The notes below the pieces were generated by a model, which was given only the letters and a program-made list of their open reading frames with translations, was not told the DNA's origin and made no database searches. Of a stretch of DNA of 64,000 nucleotides, positions 8,550-18,198 are shown piece after piece. Position 1 is the first letter of the stretch; each line of letters begins with the position of its first letter. The stretch is from Christensenellaceae bacterium Phil1. GTDB taxonomy: Bacteria > Bacillota > Clostridia > Christensenellales > CAG-138. The stretch is taken from assembly GCA_001940855.1 (NCBI GenBank), contig MSGS01000047.1, positions 62,001 through 126,000 of the forward strand. Direction: 5' to 3'. The translations under genes and the position numbers were made by a program.

Positions 8550-9191
8550 TCATATATTTCCCGGTCCGTTTGGAAAGGCAAGCCATTTTGCGCCGTAAAA
8601 ATCAAAGTAGAAGCGCTGCCCCACCTCGTTTTCCACAAAGCGTCTTTTAATATGATACCAGCCGCGAAGCTCATCCCGCAGGGCGGCGTCCATGGAGATT
8701 GGCTCTACCCATACGCAGTCGTACCCGGTAAGCTCGTCCCTTTTCAACGGCATGGTTACTGCCGCGCCGGGTGTTGCAAAGGCCGGAGGCAGAACATACA
8801 CTTCGGTCGCATCTGCCAGCGACAGACGCATCCCGCTTGCGAAAAGAAGCTCTCCTTCTATCGCATTCACCATTGCCCAGCCATATCGGCTTGAGAAGAC
8901 GGGTGTATCATGAAAAGCCGGCAGAGCTTCCGGTGGAATCGGCTGAAGCATATCTGCCCGATGATATCGAGCTTCCGGAAGGCCCAGAAGAAAGTCCACG
9001 CTCACGCCGTAAAGCTCGGACATCTGAATCAGGGATTCCACAGAAGGATTCTTCCTTTCACCCTCCCACGCACTTAATGTCGGCTGCGAAACGCCAAGCA
9101 TTTTGGCCGCCGCCGTTAGCGTAATCTTTTTCTGTTTTCTTGCCAATCTATATCGCCGAGCCGTAAAAATACCCCCTTCGGCATACCGCAA
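8550..9191 (-). CDS. XRE-family transcriptional regulator
   Basis: 213 residues in the open frame. The helix-turn-helix is ITLTAAAKMLGVSQPTLSAW followed by GERKNPSVESLIQMSELYGV and the typical VDFLLGLPE. The C-terminal 140 residues (AFHDTPVFSSRYGWAMVNAI..., VYVLPPAFATPGAAVTMPL, a Trp/Tyr-rich end) are not a peptidase S24 core that I can confirm and are of unknown function. The start is uncertain: the frame opens with TTG at 9191 and no clear ribosome site precedes it. Downstream of the DUF4317 gene on the same strand with a 23-bp gap. Confidence 0.65.
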   Translation of the reverse strand: MRYAEGGIFTARRYRLARKQKKITLTAAAKMLGVSQPTLSAWEGERKNPSVESLIQMSELYGVSVDFLLGLPEARYHRADMLQPIPPEALPAFHDTPVFSSRYGWAMVNAIEGELLFASGMRLSLADATEVYVLPPAFATPGAAVTMPLKRDELTGYDCVWVEPISMDAALRDELRGWYHIKRRFVENEVGQRFYFDFYGAKWLAFPNGPGNI

Positions 9192-9214
9192 AGCTTCGCA
9201 GCGCGCATTGTCGG

Positions 9215-10354
9215 TTATTCTTTGTCCCTATTGACATTGACGGCAACCCCGTTGAATTCCAAATGATCTTCTACCGGAACGATTAACACCTTTTGACCGT
9301 CGATAACCTTCGCTTCCACAAGATGGCTGTATTCAGGATCAATGGAGAGTGATACCTTCTCCGTTTTCAGCTCCACTTTCTTTGCATCAATCAGGTTGGC
9401 CGGATTGAGAACGGCGCCTACGCCGAACCGTTCCCCACAGGCAGTTTGAAAAGCCTCCGCCTGTTCCTCCGAAGCACCGCAATCCAAAATAATCTTGCTC
9501 ACTTCACAGGGGCTGACAGTCAGCGGCTCCGGATCCTTCGTCTCCCGATGCGCTTCAATCATTGCGGCAAGCTGGCCGTGGATTGCCTGCACGATCTCAA
9601 GGCTGCAGGCGCTGCCCAACGACTCGGAAAGAGCGGATTCAAAGGCCTCCCGCTGTTCTGCGGCCGACATGGGCAAATCGGTATGGAATACTGCGTCGAT
9701 AAACTCCTGATGCAGTTCTCCCTCTTTTCGGGAGTAAAAAAGCGCATTGTAGATGTTGGCGCTGCGGTTATCAAAGGCCGGGAACAGAAAGCCCAGCTCC
9801 GGCGCGACGACAGTTTGACTGGCGGCACAATGAAACTCATTGTCTCCGGAGAAGTAGCCCAATTCTGTTTTTCCCGTTTTAACCGGACAGACCGCACACA
9901 GAATATAGGAAAAGACCTCATCCGAGCCCTCGGCTCGCAGGGCGTCCCGATTTCGGCGGGGTACATCGTAGCTGTCGCTTGCCAGCAGCAACAGATAATT
10001 GCTCTCGCCCATGTCCAACGATTGAATGACTTTCTGATAAAATGCCTGCCGCACCCGAGCATCCTTCGCACCGGATGTGCGCAGTTCCATCAACATTCTG
10101 TGTTCTTCCCCCGTCATGACCTGCTGGGTGGAAAACACAATATCGATCAGGTTTTTCCCGAGTGCTCCTGACAGTGCCTTTTTCAGCAGGCTGAGGTATT
10201 TCTCGGCTTCCTCCTGTGTCATCATGCCAAGCGACTCGTCCAAATCGGTCATAATCTCCTTGTTGCTATTGACAAAACAGCCGTAAATACGGCTGATGGC
10301 ATTTTTATCCGGCTTCCAGCGGCGTCGCAGCTCGTTGAGTTCTTTTTGGTTCAT
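9215..10354 (-). CDS. DUF4317 family protein
   Basis: 379 residues from the Met that begins MNQKELNELRRRWKPDKNAI, the usual N-terminus of DUF4317 proteins; an ATG 21 bp upstream is also possible. Other family hallmarks are IYGCFVNSNKEI, LGYFSGDNEFHCAASQTVVAPELGFLFPAFDNRS (only key parts quoted) and the C-terminal VIDGQKVLIVPVEDHLEFNG. Soluble, no signal peptide or membrane segment. Function is unknown; the family is widespread in Firmicutes and tends to be conserved and single-copy. Confidence 0.75.
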   Translation of the reverse strand: MNQKELNELRRRWKPDKNAISRIYGCFVNSNKEIMTDLDESLGMMTQEEAEKYLSLLKKALSGALGKNLIDIVFSTQQVMTGEEHRMLMELRTSGAKDARVRQAFYQKVIQSLDMGESNYLLLLASDSYDVPRRNRDALRAEGSDEVFSYILCAVCPVKTGKTELGYFSGDNEFHCAASQTVVAPELGFLFPAFDNRSANIYNALFYSRKEGELHQEFIDAVFHTDLPMSAAEQREAFESALSESLGSACSLEIVQAIHGQLAAMIEAHRETKDPEPLTVSPCEVSKIILDCGASEEQAEAFQTACGERFGVGAVLNPANLIDAKKVELKTEKVSLSIDPEYSHLVEAKVIDGQKVLIVPVEDHLEFNGVAVNVNRDKE

Positions 10355-10482
10355 TGGTTTTAACAGACCTTTCATTATGATATTTGGTTGGTAGCATTGT
10401 GGCAGTTCAGATACATGTTCGGCTTTTCACCGTACTTGACATTCCGCACCAGCGCAATGTCTGTATCTGAGAGTCATTTCTT

Positions 10483-10704
10483 TTACGATAGGCGGCCAAC
10501 CTCTTCACAAGAGAATTCCAAATGATGCTCTTCACAGTATCTGCGGATCACGAGAAGCATCATTTTTGTCGGAAGTGACCTTCCGTTTTCCCATCGGTTT
10601 ACGGAGGTATAGCTGACACCCAATTCCTTGGCAAGCTGAGTCTGGGACATCCTCCGTTCACTGCGCAGTTTCAGAATCGCATCTGCAAAGGTCATTTGCT
10701 TCAC
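10483..10704 (-). CDS. Small XRE helix-turn-helix regulator
   Basis: 73 residues, ATG after AGAGGTG. Almost the whole protein is a helix-turn-helix: MSQTQLAKELGVSYTSVNRWENGRSLP, then a short helix rich in charged residues ending EEVGRLS. Such minimal XRE proteins are usual in mobile elements or as orphan repressors. Target unknown. Confidence 0.75.
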   Translation of the reverse strand: MKQMTFADAILKLRSERRMSQTQLAKELGVSYTSVNRWENGRSLPTKMMLLVIRRYCEEHHLEFSCEEVGRLS

Positions 10705-11117
10705 CTCTCTTATGTAGCACAGTATAGCATATTATGCCTTCACTAAGCAAGCCCGGAATTGTACATCCCATTCAACAAACAACGGGAGTGTTAGTTCAAA
10801 AAATTAGAGTTAACTGCTGATCTTATCCATATTGCAAGACTGCCGCTCGGCAGTTTTCGCTGTCGGGCGGCTATCTCATGCTTAAAGCAATATATTCAGG
10901 GTCTGCAGAGCAATGCTGATTACGGAAATAAGCACCTTGCATCCGTTCTCGCCTTTGAAAGATTGAACTTTAGAGAAACATACGCCCCAGACGAAGGCGG
11001 AAACGAAGTTATTACAAATAGTGGCGATCATCAAGCCGCAGCTAAGCCTGCAAGTAGTATTGATTACAGGAAAGGCAATCAGACACAGGATAACATTCTG
11101 CCGCCCCTACATCTTGC
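10705..11117. other. Intergenic stretch, no gene seen
   Basis: About 410 bp between the small XRE gene and the end of the exporter operon. No frame with a ribosome site, no convincing terminator hairpin and no RNA motif recognised. A plus-strand frame at 10963-11397 mostly shadows the membrane protein on the other strand. Confidence 0.5.
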
Positions 11118-11618
11118 TTATAATTCATCCTCCGTCCGCTTTTGCAGGAGGGACAAGCCCAAAAAGCAGAGTGCAGAGAAGGCGATGCCGCAAAGAATGT
11201 ATGCCCAGTTAAAGAACAGCAGATTGACTGCGTACCGCATGGGCATCCGGGTAAAGAGCACCGCATACGGCTCAATCGTTCCAATTGCCTCCATGACCGC
11301 CGTGACACGGAACGGACTGATCCCGCACAGATACGCGCCGAGGAAATACAATGTCAGCTTCTCGGCAACGGCAGGAAGCAGGAGTCCGAGTAAATAAAAC
11401 CACGGTTTTTGCTTCTTGCAACACTTCCACAGATACAGTGCCCCAAAGCAGTACGGCAGCAGCGCAAGGCAGGCTCCCTGCGCAGTCAGGTGCAGCTGCA
11501 GCCCGAATATAAGAAAGACCATACGAATCAAAAGGTATCCGCCGAGAATGATCCCCCAGCAAATCAGCAGGGATTTCAAGTTGAGTTTCCCATGTGCGGT
11601 TGCTTCATTGTTGTACAT
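11118..11618 (-). CDS. Small polytopic membrane protein of the exporter operon
   Basis: 166 residues, ATG after AAGGAGG. Four to five hydrophobic segments: LLICWGIILGGYLLIRMVFL, ACLALLPYCFGALYLW, WFYLLGLLLPAVAEKLTLYF, and a C-terminal NLLFFNWAYILCGIAFSALCF. No family recognised. It follows the FtsX-type permease by 13 bp and is surely co-transcribed with it, so an accessory role in the exporter is likely. Confidence 0.7.
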   Translation of the reverse strand: MYNNEATAHGKLNLKSLLICWGIILGGYLLIRMVFLIFGLQLHLTAQGACLALLPYCFGALYLWKCCKKQKPWFYLLGLLLPAVAEKLTLYFLGAYLCGISPFRVTAVMEAIGTIEPYAVLFTRMPMRYAVNLLFFNWAYILCGIAFSALCFLGLSLLQKRTEDEL

Positions 11619-11631
11619 ATTCTTTTCCTCC

Positions 11632-14358
11632 TTACAGATTCTCGTTTTTCAAGGCGTCGATGGGATTGTCCTTTTTCACTTTCCTCATTGCGTACATCAT
11701 GGTGGCGAATACGACCAGAAACACGCTCAGAACGGCGATGCCGATGGCTGCCCACGGCAGATGGAAGGAGGTTTCATAGGCCGTTGTGACCGCACGGTAG
11801 ATGAGATATGTAATGCCGCAGGACACCGGCAAACCGAGAAGCAGCGCCTTGGAGCCGTACAGCAGGCACTCGTAGTTCATCATCCTGCGGAAGCCCTTCT
11901 GCGTCATGCCCACCGATTTCAGCATGGCAAACTCCCGGCGGCGCAGGCTGATATTTGTGGAGATTGTATTAAATACATTGGCCGCGGCAATCAGGGAGAT
12001 CAGCACGATAAAGCCGTAGGCGAATACTCGGATAATGGTCACAACATTCCGGTTTGTCTCGGCGTTTGCGGCGTAGTCGAAAAGCTGTCGGCTGCTGAGA
12101 CCGTTTTCCGTCAGCACGGTCGCCAGATTTCCAAAGCTCGCGGCGTGATTGCTCGATGTGAGGAAATACTCTGTATTACGGAATTGATTCAGCGCCGCCT
12201 CGGGAACCACGCTCTCCAGCATGCTGTACGGATAGATCATATTGATGGCCACCGGTGTGCTACGGCTGACAAAAAACGGGGCCTCCTCAATGGTTTTTTC
12301 GGACCGCAGCGTGTATTTTGCAAAGGATTCCTCATAGGGCAGCTCGATGATGTCGTTCTCGTTGTCTCTGTTTTGATAGAGGACGACCTTATTGCCGTTC
12401 TCATCGATCCGGCTGTCTTTTCTGTAATATCCATCGATCTCTACATAGTAAAGCCCCTCGATCACGCACCCATCGCCCTGGAGCGTGTCCAGCGTGACAT
12501 ACTTCTCAAGCCGGCGGTCAAACTCAATATTACGGTCAAGCGCGATGCCCAGGGGGTTGTCCCGGTCATAGTAATCCGCTTCCTTCAGGTTGTACTTTTC
12601 CAGTAACCTGTTGAACTCGGCGTCCGCAACAAAGTACAGATAACCGGAGATGCTGAGCTCCTTCGGCGCTCTGTCCTCACTTTCCATGCCGAAGTCGGCA
12701 AAACGGTCGGCAAACATTGCCGTGACATATTCGCGGGAGATATCGCCCTGCAAAAACTGCTTCTTGGTATAGGTACCGCCGGTGACATTCGATTCGGAGA
12801 AAAGCAGATCCAGAAGCGCATCTGGTGTCATGGCGGAGGAAGCGTCCGACTCCGCCGCATAGATCAGGTCGAATTGATCGGAGACCAGCCCTCCCTCAGC
12901 GGATTCCATCATGTAGTCGGTGAACGCCGCCGCAGAAACAAAGAGGACGATGCTCATAAAGAGGCTGACGACGGTGGTTCTGTATTTTTTTCGGTTGCGC
13001 TTATAGTGCTTGCTGGCAAGGACGCCGGGGAGTCCGAACAGCTTATAGGCAAGCTTTGAGGTTCGGACGGGCCTGCCGCTTACCTTGATGTCCATGCTCT
13101 GGCGGATCGCCTCCACGGCGGAAACTCCGGTTGCCCTTTTTGAGGGAATCCATGCCGAGATCAGAACCGTGATAAGTGCGATGGCCGCAGCAATGAGGAC
13201 AGCCTGCCACGATACGCAGATCCGCATGGGAATGTCCGCACGGACGATGGAGGAGAATTTGTCTCCGATCAGGAGGAGCGTTATGCCGATACCTCCGATA
13301 CCCACCAGAATTCCCAGCGGGATGCCGACAATGCTGACCGCCAGCGCCTCAAACAGCACCATTCTTCGAAGCTGCTTTCTGGTGGCGCCCACCGAGGACA
13401 GCAGGCCGAATTGCCTTGTCCGCTCCGAAACAGAAATGGAGAATGCGTTATAGATGAGCGATACAGAGCCGAACACGATCAGCGCGATGATGATGGCGGC
13501 AAGACTGTAAAACGCGGTAAGGAAGGAATCGAACGGAGCCGTGCCGGAATACAGCAGGACCTTTGTATTGTAGGCATAGCGATACTCTTGCGTATAGCCC
13601 TTTTCCTTCATGAAGTCATACACCCCGGCGGGCTTGTGCAGCTTGAAATAACAATGAATCGGAGACTGATCGGCGGATTTGGTGTCCGCTGCCGTAAGCG
13701 CTGTGTACCCGGGCGCGGAATAGTCCTCAAAGGGAGGCCTTTCATAGATACCGACCACCGTATAGGTTCTCGGTTCGGTGTTTTCGAGCCTTTCGCCGCT
13801 CATAATCTCCACCTGCGTTTCGCTGTCATAGGTGTATACGGGCGTGTCCTGTCCCAGCCTCCGGCCGTCAAGTGTCCTGTCCCCCACGTCAAGCGTGACG
13901 GTGTCGCCGAGCTTATAATTCACCTTGCCGTTTGATGTCAGGTGCTCCGGCAGAATAATTTCCGTGGAGTCTTTCGGCAGCGTACCTAAAATGAGATGCA
14001 CCGGCATTGTCTTAAAATAGCCGGAGGCCACATCGCCGCCAAGCACATACAGATAGGGCTTGCGCTCGTTGGCGCTGTCGATCTTCGCGTAACCCAGAAC
14101 CTGCGCGTAGGCTGCGGAGGAAACCCTGTCGGAATCGCGGATGTCCTCATAGTCCTTATATGCGGCGTCATAAACTGCTCCGTACCAGTCCCCGTCGATG
14201 TGGATCGCACAACGCAGCACGAAATTCTGCATACTGGAGACAAGGGTCGTGGACGCGCAGATCATCGCCGCCGAGAGCATAATGCCGATGATCGTGACGA
14301 TGGTTCTCGTCCTGTTTTTCTTCAGGCTCTCTAAGGTTACCTTGTTGAAAATATTCAT
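11632..14358 (-). CDS. ABC exporter permease with two FtsX domains
   Basis: 908 residues; the ATG overlaps the ATPase stop (ATGA). An N-terminal helix (RTIVTIIGIMLSAAMICAS) is followed by an extracytoplasmic domain of about 230 residues, a first FtsX block near 270-400 (LAAIIIALIVFGSVSLIYNAF, FGLLSSVGATRKQLRRMVLF), then a helix at 465-485, a large second extracytoplasmic domain and a second FtsX block near 770-905 (FAMLKSVGMTQKGFRRMMNYE). This is the MacB/FtsX type VII ABC family, which transmits force across the membrane rather than forming a pore. Substrate unknown; antimicrobial-peptide resistance or lipoprotein handling are family precedents. Confidence 0.88.
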   Translation of the reverse strand: MNIFNKVTLESLKKNRTRTIVTIIGIMLSAAMICASTTLVSSMQNFVLRCAIHIDGDWYGAVYDAAYKDYEDIRDSDRVSSAAYAQVLGYAKIDSANERKPYLYVLGGDVASGYFKTMPVHLILGTLPKDSTEIILPEHLTSNGKVNYKLGDTVTLDVGDRTLDGRRLGQDTPVYTYDSETQVEIMSGERLENTEPRTYTVVGIYERPPFEDYSAPGYTALTAADTKSADQSPIHCYFKLHKPAGVYDFMKEKGYTQEYRYAYNTKVLLYSGTAPFDSFLTAFYSLAAIIIALIVFGSVSLIYNAFSISVSERTRQFGLLSSVGATRKQLRRMVLFEALAVSIVGIPLGILVGIGGIGITLLLIGDKFSSIVRADIPMRICVSWQAVLIAAAIALITVLISAWIPSKRATGVSAVEAIRQSMDIKVSGRPVRTSKLAYKLFGLPGVLASKHYKRNRKKYRTTVVSLFMSIVLFVSAAAFTDYMMESAEGGLVSDQFDLIYAAESDASSAMTPDALLDLLFSESNVTGGTYTKKQFLQGDISREYVTAMFADRFADFGMESEDRAPKELSISGYLYFVADAEFNRLLEKYNLKEADYYDRDNPLGIALDRNIEFDRRLEKYVTLDTLQGDGCVIEGLYYVEIDGYYRKDSRIDENGNKVVLYQNRDNENDIIELPYEESFAKYTLRSEKTIEEAPFFVSRSTPVAINMIYPYSMLESVVPEAALNQFRNTEYFLTSSNHAASFGNLATVLTENGLSSRQLFDYAANAETNRNVVTIIRVFAYGFIVLISLIAAANVFNTISTNISLRRREFAMLKSVGMTQKGFRRMMNYECLLYGSKALLLGLPVSCGITYLIYRAVTTAYETSFHLPWAAIGIAVLSVFLVVFATMMYAMRKVKKDNPIDALKNENL

Positions 14359-15038
14359 CTGCGGATCACCTCGTCTCTGGTGATTTTCCCGTCCTCAATG
14401 GAAAGGATTCGATCCGCCTGCAGTGCGATGCTCTCGTCGTGGGTGATGACAAGGAGGGTCTGCCCGTATTTTTCGTTGGAAACCTTCAGCAGTTCCACGA
14501 TCTCCCGGCTGCTTCTGGAGTCAAGATTTCCGGTGGGCTCATCGGCAAGCACCACCGCAGGCGCATTCATCAGAGCCCGGCCGATGGACACCCGTTGCTG
14601 CTGGCCGCCGGAGAGTTGGTTCGGCAGGTGGTTCTCCCGGCCGGTAAGCTTCAGGGTGGTCATCAGCTCAGCCAGTCGATTTTGATTGACCTTCTGCCCG
14701 TCCATAAGTACGGGGAGCGTGATGTTTTCCGTGACATTGAGCACCGGAATGAGATTGTAAAACTGATAGATCAGTCCCACCTGACGGCGGCGGAAGATGG
14801 CAAGCTGTTCCTCGTTCTGCGCGTACACATCCTTGCCGTCCATAAATACCTTGCCGCCCGTAGGCCGGTCTACGCCGCCGAGGATGTGAAGCAGTGTGGA
14901 TTTGCCCGAGCCGGAGGGGCCGATCACGGCGACAAACGCTCCCTTCTCCACCGAAAAGGAAACGCCGTCCAGCGCCCGCACCTCGTTCTCGCCCTTGCCA
15001 TAAACCTTTGTCAGGTTTTCCACTCTCAAAATCTCCAT
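14355..15038 (-). CDS. ABC exporter ATPase (MacB/LolD type)
   Basis: 227 residues, ATG after AAAGGAG. Walker A GPSGSGKSTL, Q-loop YQFYNLIPVLNVTENI, signature LSGGQQQRVSIGRAL, Walker B VVLADEPTGNLD and switch His in LVITHDESIA. The LNVTENITLP and TGNLDSRSS segments are typical of ATPases that work with FtsX-type permeases. First gene of the three-gene operon ending at 11118; expression probably depends on the regulator-binding repeats at 15086-15113. Confidence 0.92.
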   Translation of the reverse strand: MEILRVENLTKVYGKGENEVRALDGVSFSVEKGAFVAVIGPSGSGKSTLLHILGGVDRPTGGKVFMDGKDVYAQNEEQLAIFRRRQVGLIYQFYNLIPVLNVTENITLPVLMDGQKVNQNRLAELMTTLKLTGRENHLPNQLSGGQQQRVSIGRALMNAPAVVLADEPTGNLDSRSSREIVELLKVSNEKYGQTLLVITHDESIALQADRILSIEDGKITRDEVIRR

Positions 15039-15057
15039 ATCGGGATACTCCTTTCGC

Positions 15058-15124
15058 TTTTTACACCCCCATTCTATTTTGTCAAGGTGACACGGCGGTG
15101 ACTTTCAGGTGACGGATCCGTCAC
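15058..15124 (-). promoter_or_regulatory. Exporter-operon promoter with 11-bp-spaced repeats and a palindrome
   Basis: On the plus strand GGTGAC occurs at 15086, 15097 and 15108, exactly 11 bp apart; the third is part of a perfect 16-bp palindrome (15109-15124, GTGACGGATCCGTCAC). Reading the minus strand, the repeats run directly into a consensus -35 TTGACA (15080-15085) with a weak -10 TAAAAA (15058-15063). The period fits an OmpR-family response regulator; which one is not shown. Confidence 0.6.
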
Positions 15125-15207
15125 TTAGTAAAAAAGGGAGCCGCCGGTTTGCGTAGCACCCGCAAGGAAGTAAATTGGGGTTGTTGCAGGGCGGCATAGT
15201 CGAAAGG

Positions 15208-15310
15208 TTATGCCGTATTGCTTTTGCTTTGCCGTTCTACCGTCTGCTTTTCCTCGTCCTGCTTCAACTTCCCGATGAAGTTCCAAACGGTTTGGATTAT
15301 CTGTCTGCGG
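15208..15310 (-). pseudogene. Possible recombinase C-terminal remnant
   Basis: The minus-strand frame reads HRRQIIQTVWNFIGKLKQDE and ends KSNTA. The pattern basic residues-IxxVWNFIG resembles the extreme C-terminus of large serine recombinases and similar mobilisation proteins, but only about 33 codons are present and no start exists. Tentative. Confidence 0.3.
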
Positions 15311-15394
15311 TGTCCGTTGGACTTGTCGGGAGCATGGGCGATTATCTTCGGAGTAGTTGTTTTTGCTTTTGTACTAAGGAGAACTTTGCACCGC

Positions 15395-15419
15395 AAAAAC
15401 CCCGCCATTGCGGCGGGGT
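15395..15419 (-). terminator. Terminator after the XRE-TPR gene
   Basis: On the minus strand ACCCCGCC pairs with GGCGGGGT around a GCAAT-type loop, followed by TTTTT. It lies 29 bp past the stop of the gene ending at 15448. Confidence 0.75.
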
Positions 15420-15447
15420 AAGGCGGGATAATTCCGCCGCTATTGCA

Positions 15448-16611
15448 TTATCCGCGTGCTCTGCGCTCCCAATCCGCCCAACGCGAATCGTCCTGCATTT
15501 GCCGCTTTACCGCCTCTTGGTTGGGAACGTCCCACCACGGCCACAGGTCAGGCAGCTCGGCACTGAACTCACAATCGGCAGAAGCTTCTCCTATATTAAT
15601 TCGGACGTAATGAAGCAGCGGAGAAATATAGTATTCTTCCGTGCTTCCGCGCAGCTCGTCCAATTGCCCTGCATGGGAGAGCGCATTATCAAGGGCAAAA
15701 AACGCCTCGCCTTTTTGGTCTGCAAGCCATAGATAATAGGAGCGCAGCATTTGGATACAGGACAGAAGCCCAAGGTTTATTCCATAGCATTGTTCGGAGC
15801 ATATCAGCGTAAAAATATCCTCTATATGCTGAAGCTGTTCAGCGGCGGCCTGCGGCTGAATCGTGCCGTCAGCCAAAATGATTTGCACCATAAGCTCGGC
15901 GCTTTTTTGCACGGTTTCCAGAAGCGCTTCCCCGCCGGCGGCGACTGCGGATTTTCCGTCAAATGCGTTGATGCGCAAAAACGGCTTGGATGCGGTCAAA
16001 TCCGGTGCGGATTCGGCCAAACGCATGGCTTTTTCATGCTCACCAATGTTTTTATAAAGCTGCGACAGCTCTGTTACTGCCTTCTGACGCAGTTTGCCGT
16101 CCTGAATGGTTTGCAGCAGCTTTTCATATAGCTTGATTGCCTCCTGCCATTCGGGATACCTTTTATGCCGTTCTGTATCGTATATGCTGTATCCGTCCGC
16201 ATCAACAATATGATGTTCGCCGCGGCGCACATAACCGGCATTATAAAGGGCAGACGCAAGCGCCATAGTCAGCGTTTCGTTTCCGGGAAACTCAATAAGA
16301 GCCTCCCGGGCAAGCGAAAGACACGAATCCATGCTGACATCCTTCCCGTTGTTTTGACGGTTCATATCGTTGATACGAGCCGCAAGCATTTCAACTTTTT
16401 TTGACCGATCATTGTCATATCCGAACAGTTCATCTATCGATACTCCGAAATAGTTCGCAATAGACGGGAGCATTTCCATATCCGGATAGCATATAGCCTT
16501 CTCCCAGCGGGATACCGCTTGTGCCGTCACGCCAAGCGCAGATGCAAGCGCATCCTGTGTTCTTCCGTCCCGCAGCCGAAGCTCTTTGATTCTCTCACCC
16601 AGTTTAATCAT
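15448..16611 (-). CDS. XRE regulator with long helical C-terminal region
   Basis: 387 residues from the ATG at 16611, which has AAGGAG 8 nt upstream; the open frame extends 23 codons further but without a start signal. The N-terminal helix-turn-helix reads RTQDALASALGVTAQAVSRW, then EKAICYPDMEMLPSIANYF and VSIDELFGYD. The remainder (about 80-387) is helical with repeat-like character (LTMALASALYNAGY, AIKLYEKLLQ, VTELSQLYKNIGEHEKAMRLAE), resembling tetratricopeptide units, and ends WWDVPNQEAV...RWADWERR. Similar XRE-TPR proteins are common, poorly characterised regulators in Clostridia. It lies just past cbiP on the same strand but with its own ribosome site, so link to cobalamin is not implied. 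Confidence 0.8.
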   Translation of the reverse strand: MIKLGERIKELRLRDGRTQDALASALGVTAQAVSRWEKAICYPDMEMLPSIANYFGVSIDELFGYDNDRSKKVEMLAARINDMNRQNNGKDVSMDSCLSLAREALIEFPGNETLTMALASALYNAGYVRRGEHHIVDADGYSIYDTERHKRYPEWQEAIKLYEKLLQTIQDGKLRQKAVTELSQLYKNIGEHEKAMRLAESAPDLTASKPFLRINAFDGKSAVAAGGEALLETVQKSAELMVQIILADGTIQPQAAAEQLQHIEDIFTLICSEQCYGINLGLLSCIQMLRSYYLWLADQKGEAFFALDNALSHAGQLDELRGSTEEYYISPLLHYVRINIGEASADCEFSAELPDLWPWWDVPNQEAVKRQMQDDSRWADWERRARG

Positions 16612-16734
16612 AGTCGGACTCCTTTGTTTTTTATTCACCGGTGTGATTTTATTATAAACGTTGGATGGCATGGGAATCAATAATCAATCGGTTGTTTTGT
16701 TTTCAACATGGCGTTTAATAACAAACAACTTTGT

Positions 16735-18198
16735 TCAAATCTCCCTATTCAAAACACGGTATACAAAATCCATGTCCAGCCCGTTCCGCACGGCGTCGGC
16801 AAGCATATCATACTGGCGCTCTTTGTATTCGCTTACATCGAATGTGTCAAGCGCATTGAAGTCTATCCCCTTTTTTGTGCATACGGCTTTCAATATCGTA
16901 TCGCTTATGCCCGGGGTGTCAAATATGCCGTGAACATAGCTTCCGTATACATTGCCTGCCCCTGCAAGCGCGGGCATTTCGGCTTCGCTGCGCCCCATGT
17001 GTATCTCATATCCCGAATAGCGCATTCCGTTTAAGCCGGACAGCATGCCGCCTATGCCGGAAAATACGCCCGAGGTTTGGCTTTGAACCTTTTCACCCAA
17101 GAAAACCGTATCCGTTTCCAATAGGCCCATGCCGAGTATTTCGGCAACGCCTGCCGCCTCCACCTGCTCAGGGTCGGAAACGGTTCTGCCGAGCATTTGA
17201 TATCCGCCGCATACGCCGAATACAAGCGTGCCGGAGTTTGCGGCCTTATGAACGGCAGCCTCAAGCCCGCATTGGCGCAGCCATTTCAAATCGGCTATCG
17301 TGCTTTTTGTGCCGGGCAGAATTATAATGTCCGGCCGGTATAGCTCTGCTACGCTGTCAACATAGCGCAACGAAACATTGCCGTATCTTTCAAATGGGCT
17401 GAAATCCGTAAAGTTGGAAATTCGCGGCAGGCGGATTACGGCAATATCGATTAGCTTGCGTTCGGCGGATTTGTTAAAGCGCTCCGTCAGGCTGTCCTCG
17501 TCGTCAATATCCGCATGGGTATACGGAATAACGCCCGCAACAGGAACGCCGCACAGCTCCTCAAGCGTTTTAAGCCCGGACTCCAATATCGCTCTGTCGC
17601 CGCGGAACTTGTTGACAATGGTGCCCTTGATGCGCGCCCTTTCGTCCTGCTCAAGCAGCGCTATCGTGCCGTAAAGCTGGGCAAATACGCCGCCGCGGTC
17701 AATATCGCCAACCAGCAGCACCGGAGCATCCACCAGCTTGGCAAGGCCCATATTTACTATGTCCTCCTGCTTTAGGTTGATTTCCGCAGGGCTTCCCGCG
17801 CCCTCTATAACAATAATATCGAATTCTGACGCAAGGCTGTTGTAGGCTTCCAGCACATATGGTATGAACTCCCGCTTTTTGCGGTAGTATTCCATGGCCT
17901 TCATGTTCCCCTGAACCTTACCGTTTACTATTACCTGACTGCCAACGTCGGTTGTCGGCTTCAGCAGAATGGGGTTCATGCGCGTATCCGGCTCTATGCC
18001 GGCGGCCTCCGCCTGTACCACCTGCGCACGGCCCATCTCTCCGCCCGCCCTGGTGATAAATGAATTAAGCGCCATATTTTGGCTTTTGAACGGCGCCACG
18101 CGGTATCCGTCCTGCGCAAATATGCGGCAAAGCCCCGCGCAAAGCAGGCTCTTTCCCGCATTGGACATAGTGCCCTGTATCATAATGTTCTTTGCCAT
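16735..18198 (-). CDS. cbiP: Cobyric acid synthase (adenosylcobyrinate a,c-diamide amidase)
   Basis: 487 residues; its ATG shares one base with the cobD stop. It amidates side chains b, d, e and g of adenosylcobyrinate a,c-diamide using glutamine and ATP. The N-terminal synthetase domain has the modified P-loop [19 protein letters not shown] and [11 protein letters not shown]; the C-terminal glutamine amidotransferase domain has the nucleophile Cys in [13 protein letters not shown] and the His in YVHGIFD. Length is normal. Last biosynthetic gene of the operon. Confidence 0.95.
   Translation of the reverse strand: MAKNIMIQGTMSNAGKSLLCAGLCRIFAQDGYRVAPFKSQNMALNSFITRAGGEMGRAQVVQAEAAGIEPDTRMNPILLKPTTDVGSQVIVNGKVQGNMKAMEYYRKKREFIPYVLEAYNSLASEFDIIVIEGAGSPAEINLKQEDIVNMGLAKLVDAPVLLVGDIDRGGVFAQLYGTIALLEQDERARIKGTIVNKFRGDRAILESGLKTLEELCGVPVAGVIPYTHADIDDEDSLTERFNKSAERKLIDIAVIRLPRISNFTDFSPFERYGNVSLRYVDSVAELYRPDIIILPGTKSTIADLKWLRQCGLEAAVHKAANSGTLVFGVCGGYQMLGRTVSDPEQVEAAGVAEILGMGLLETDTVFLGEKVQSQTSGVFSGIGGMLSGLNGMRYSGYEIHMGRSEAEMPALAGAGNVYGSYVHGIFDTPGISDTILKAVCTKKGIDFNALDTFDVSEYKERQYDMLADAVRNGLDMDFVYRVLNREI

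Noticed and set aside
6868..8598. 576-codon plus-strand frame
   Set aside because: Antisense to the response regulator and secreted repeat protein; composition is that of a shadow frame and there is no ribosome site.
11416..12606. 396-codon plus-strand frame
   Set aside because: Antisense to the exporter permease; no start signal and no protein family features.
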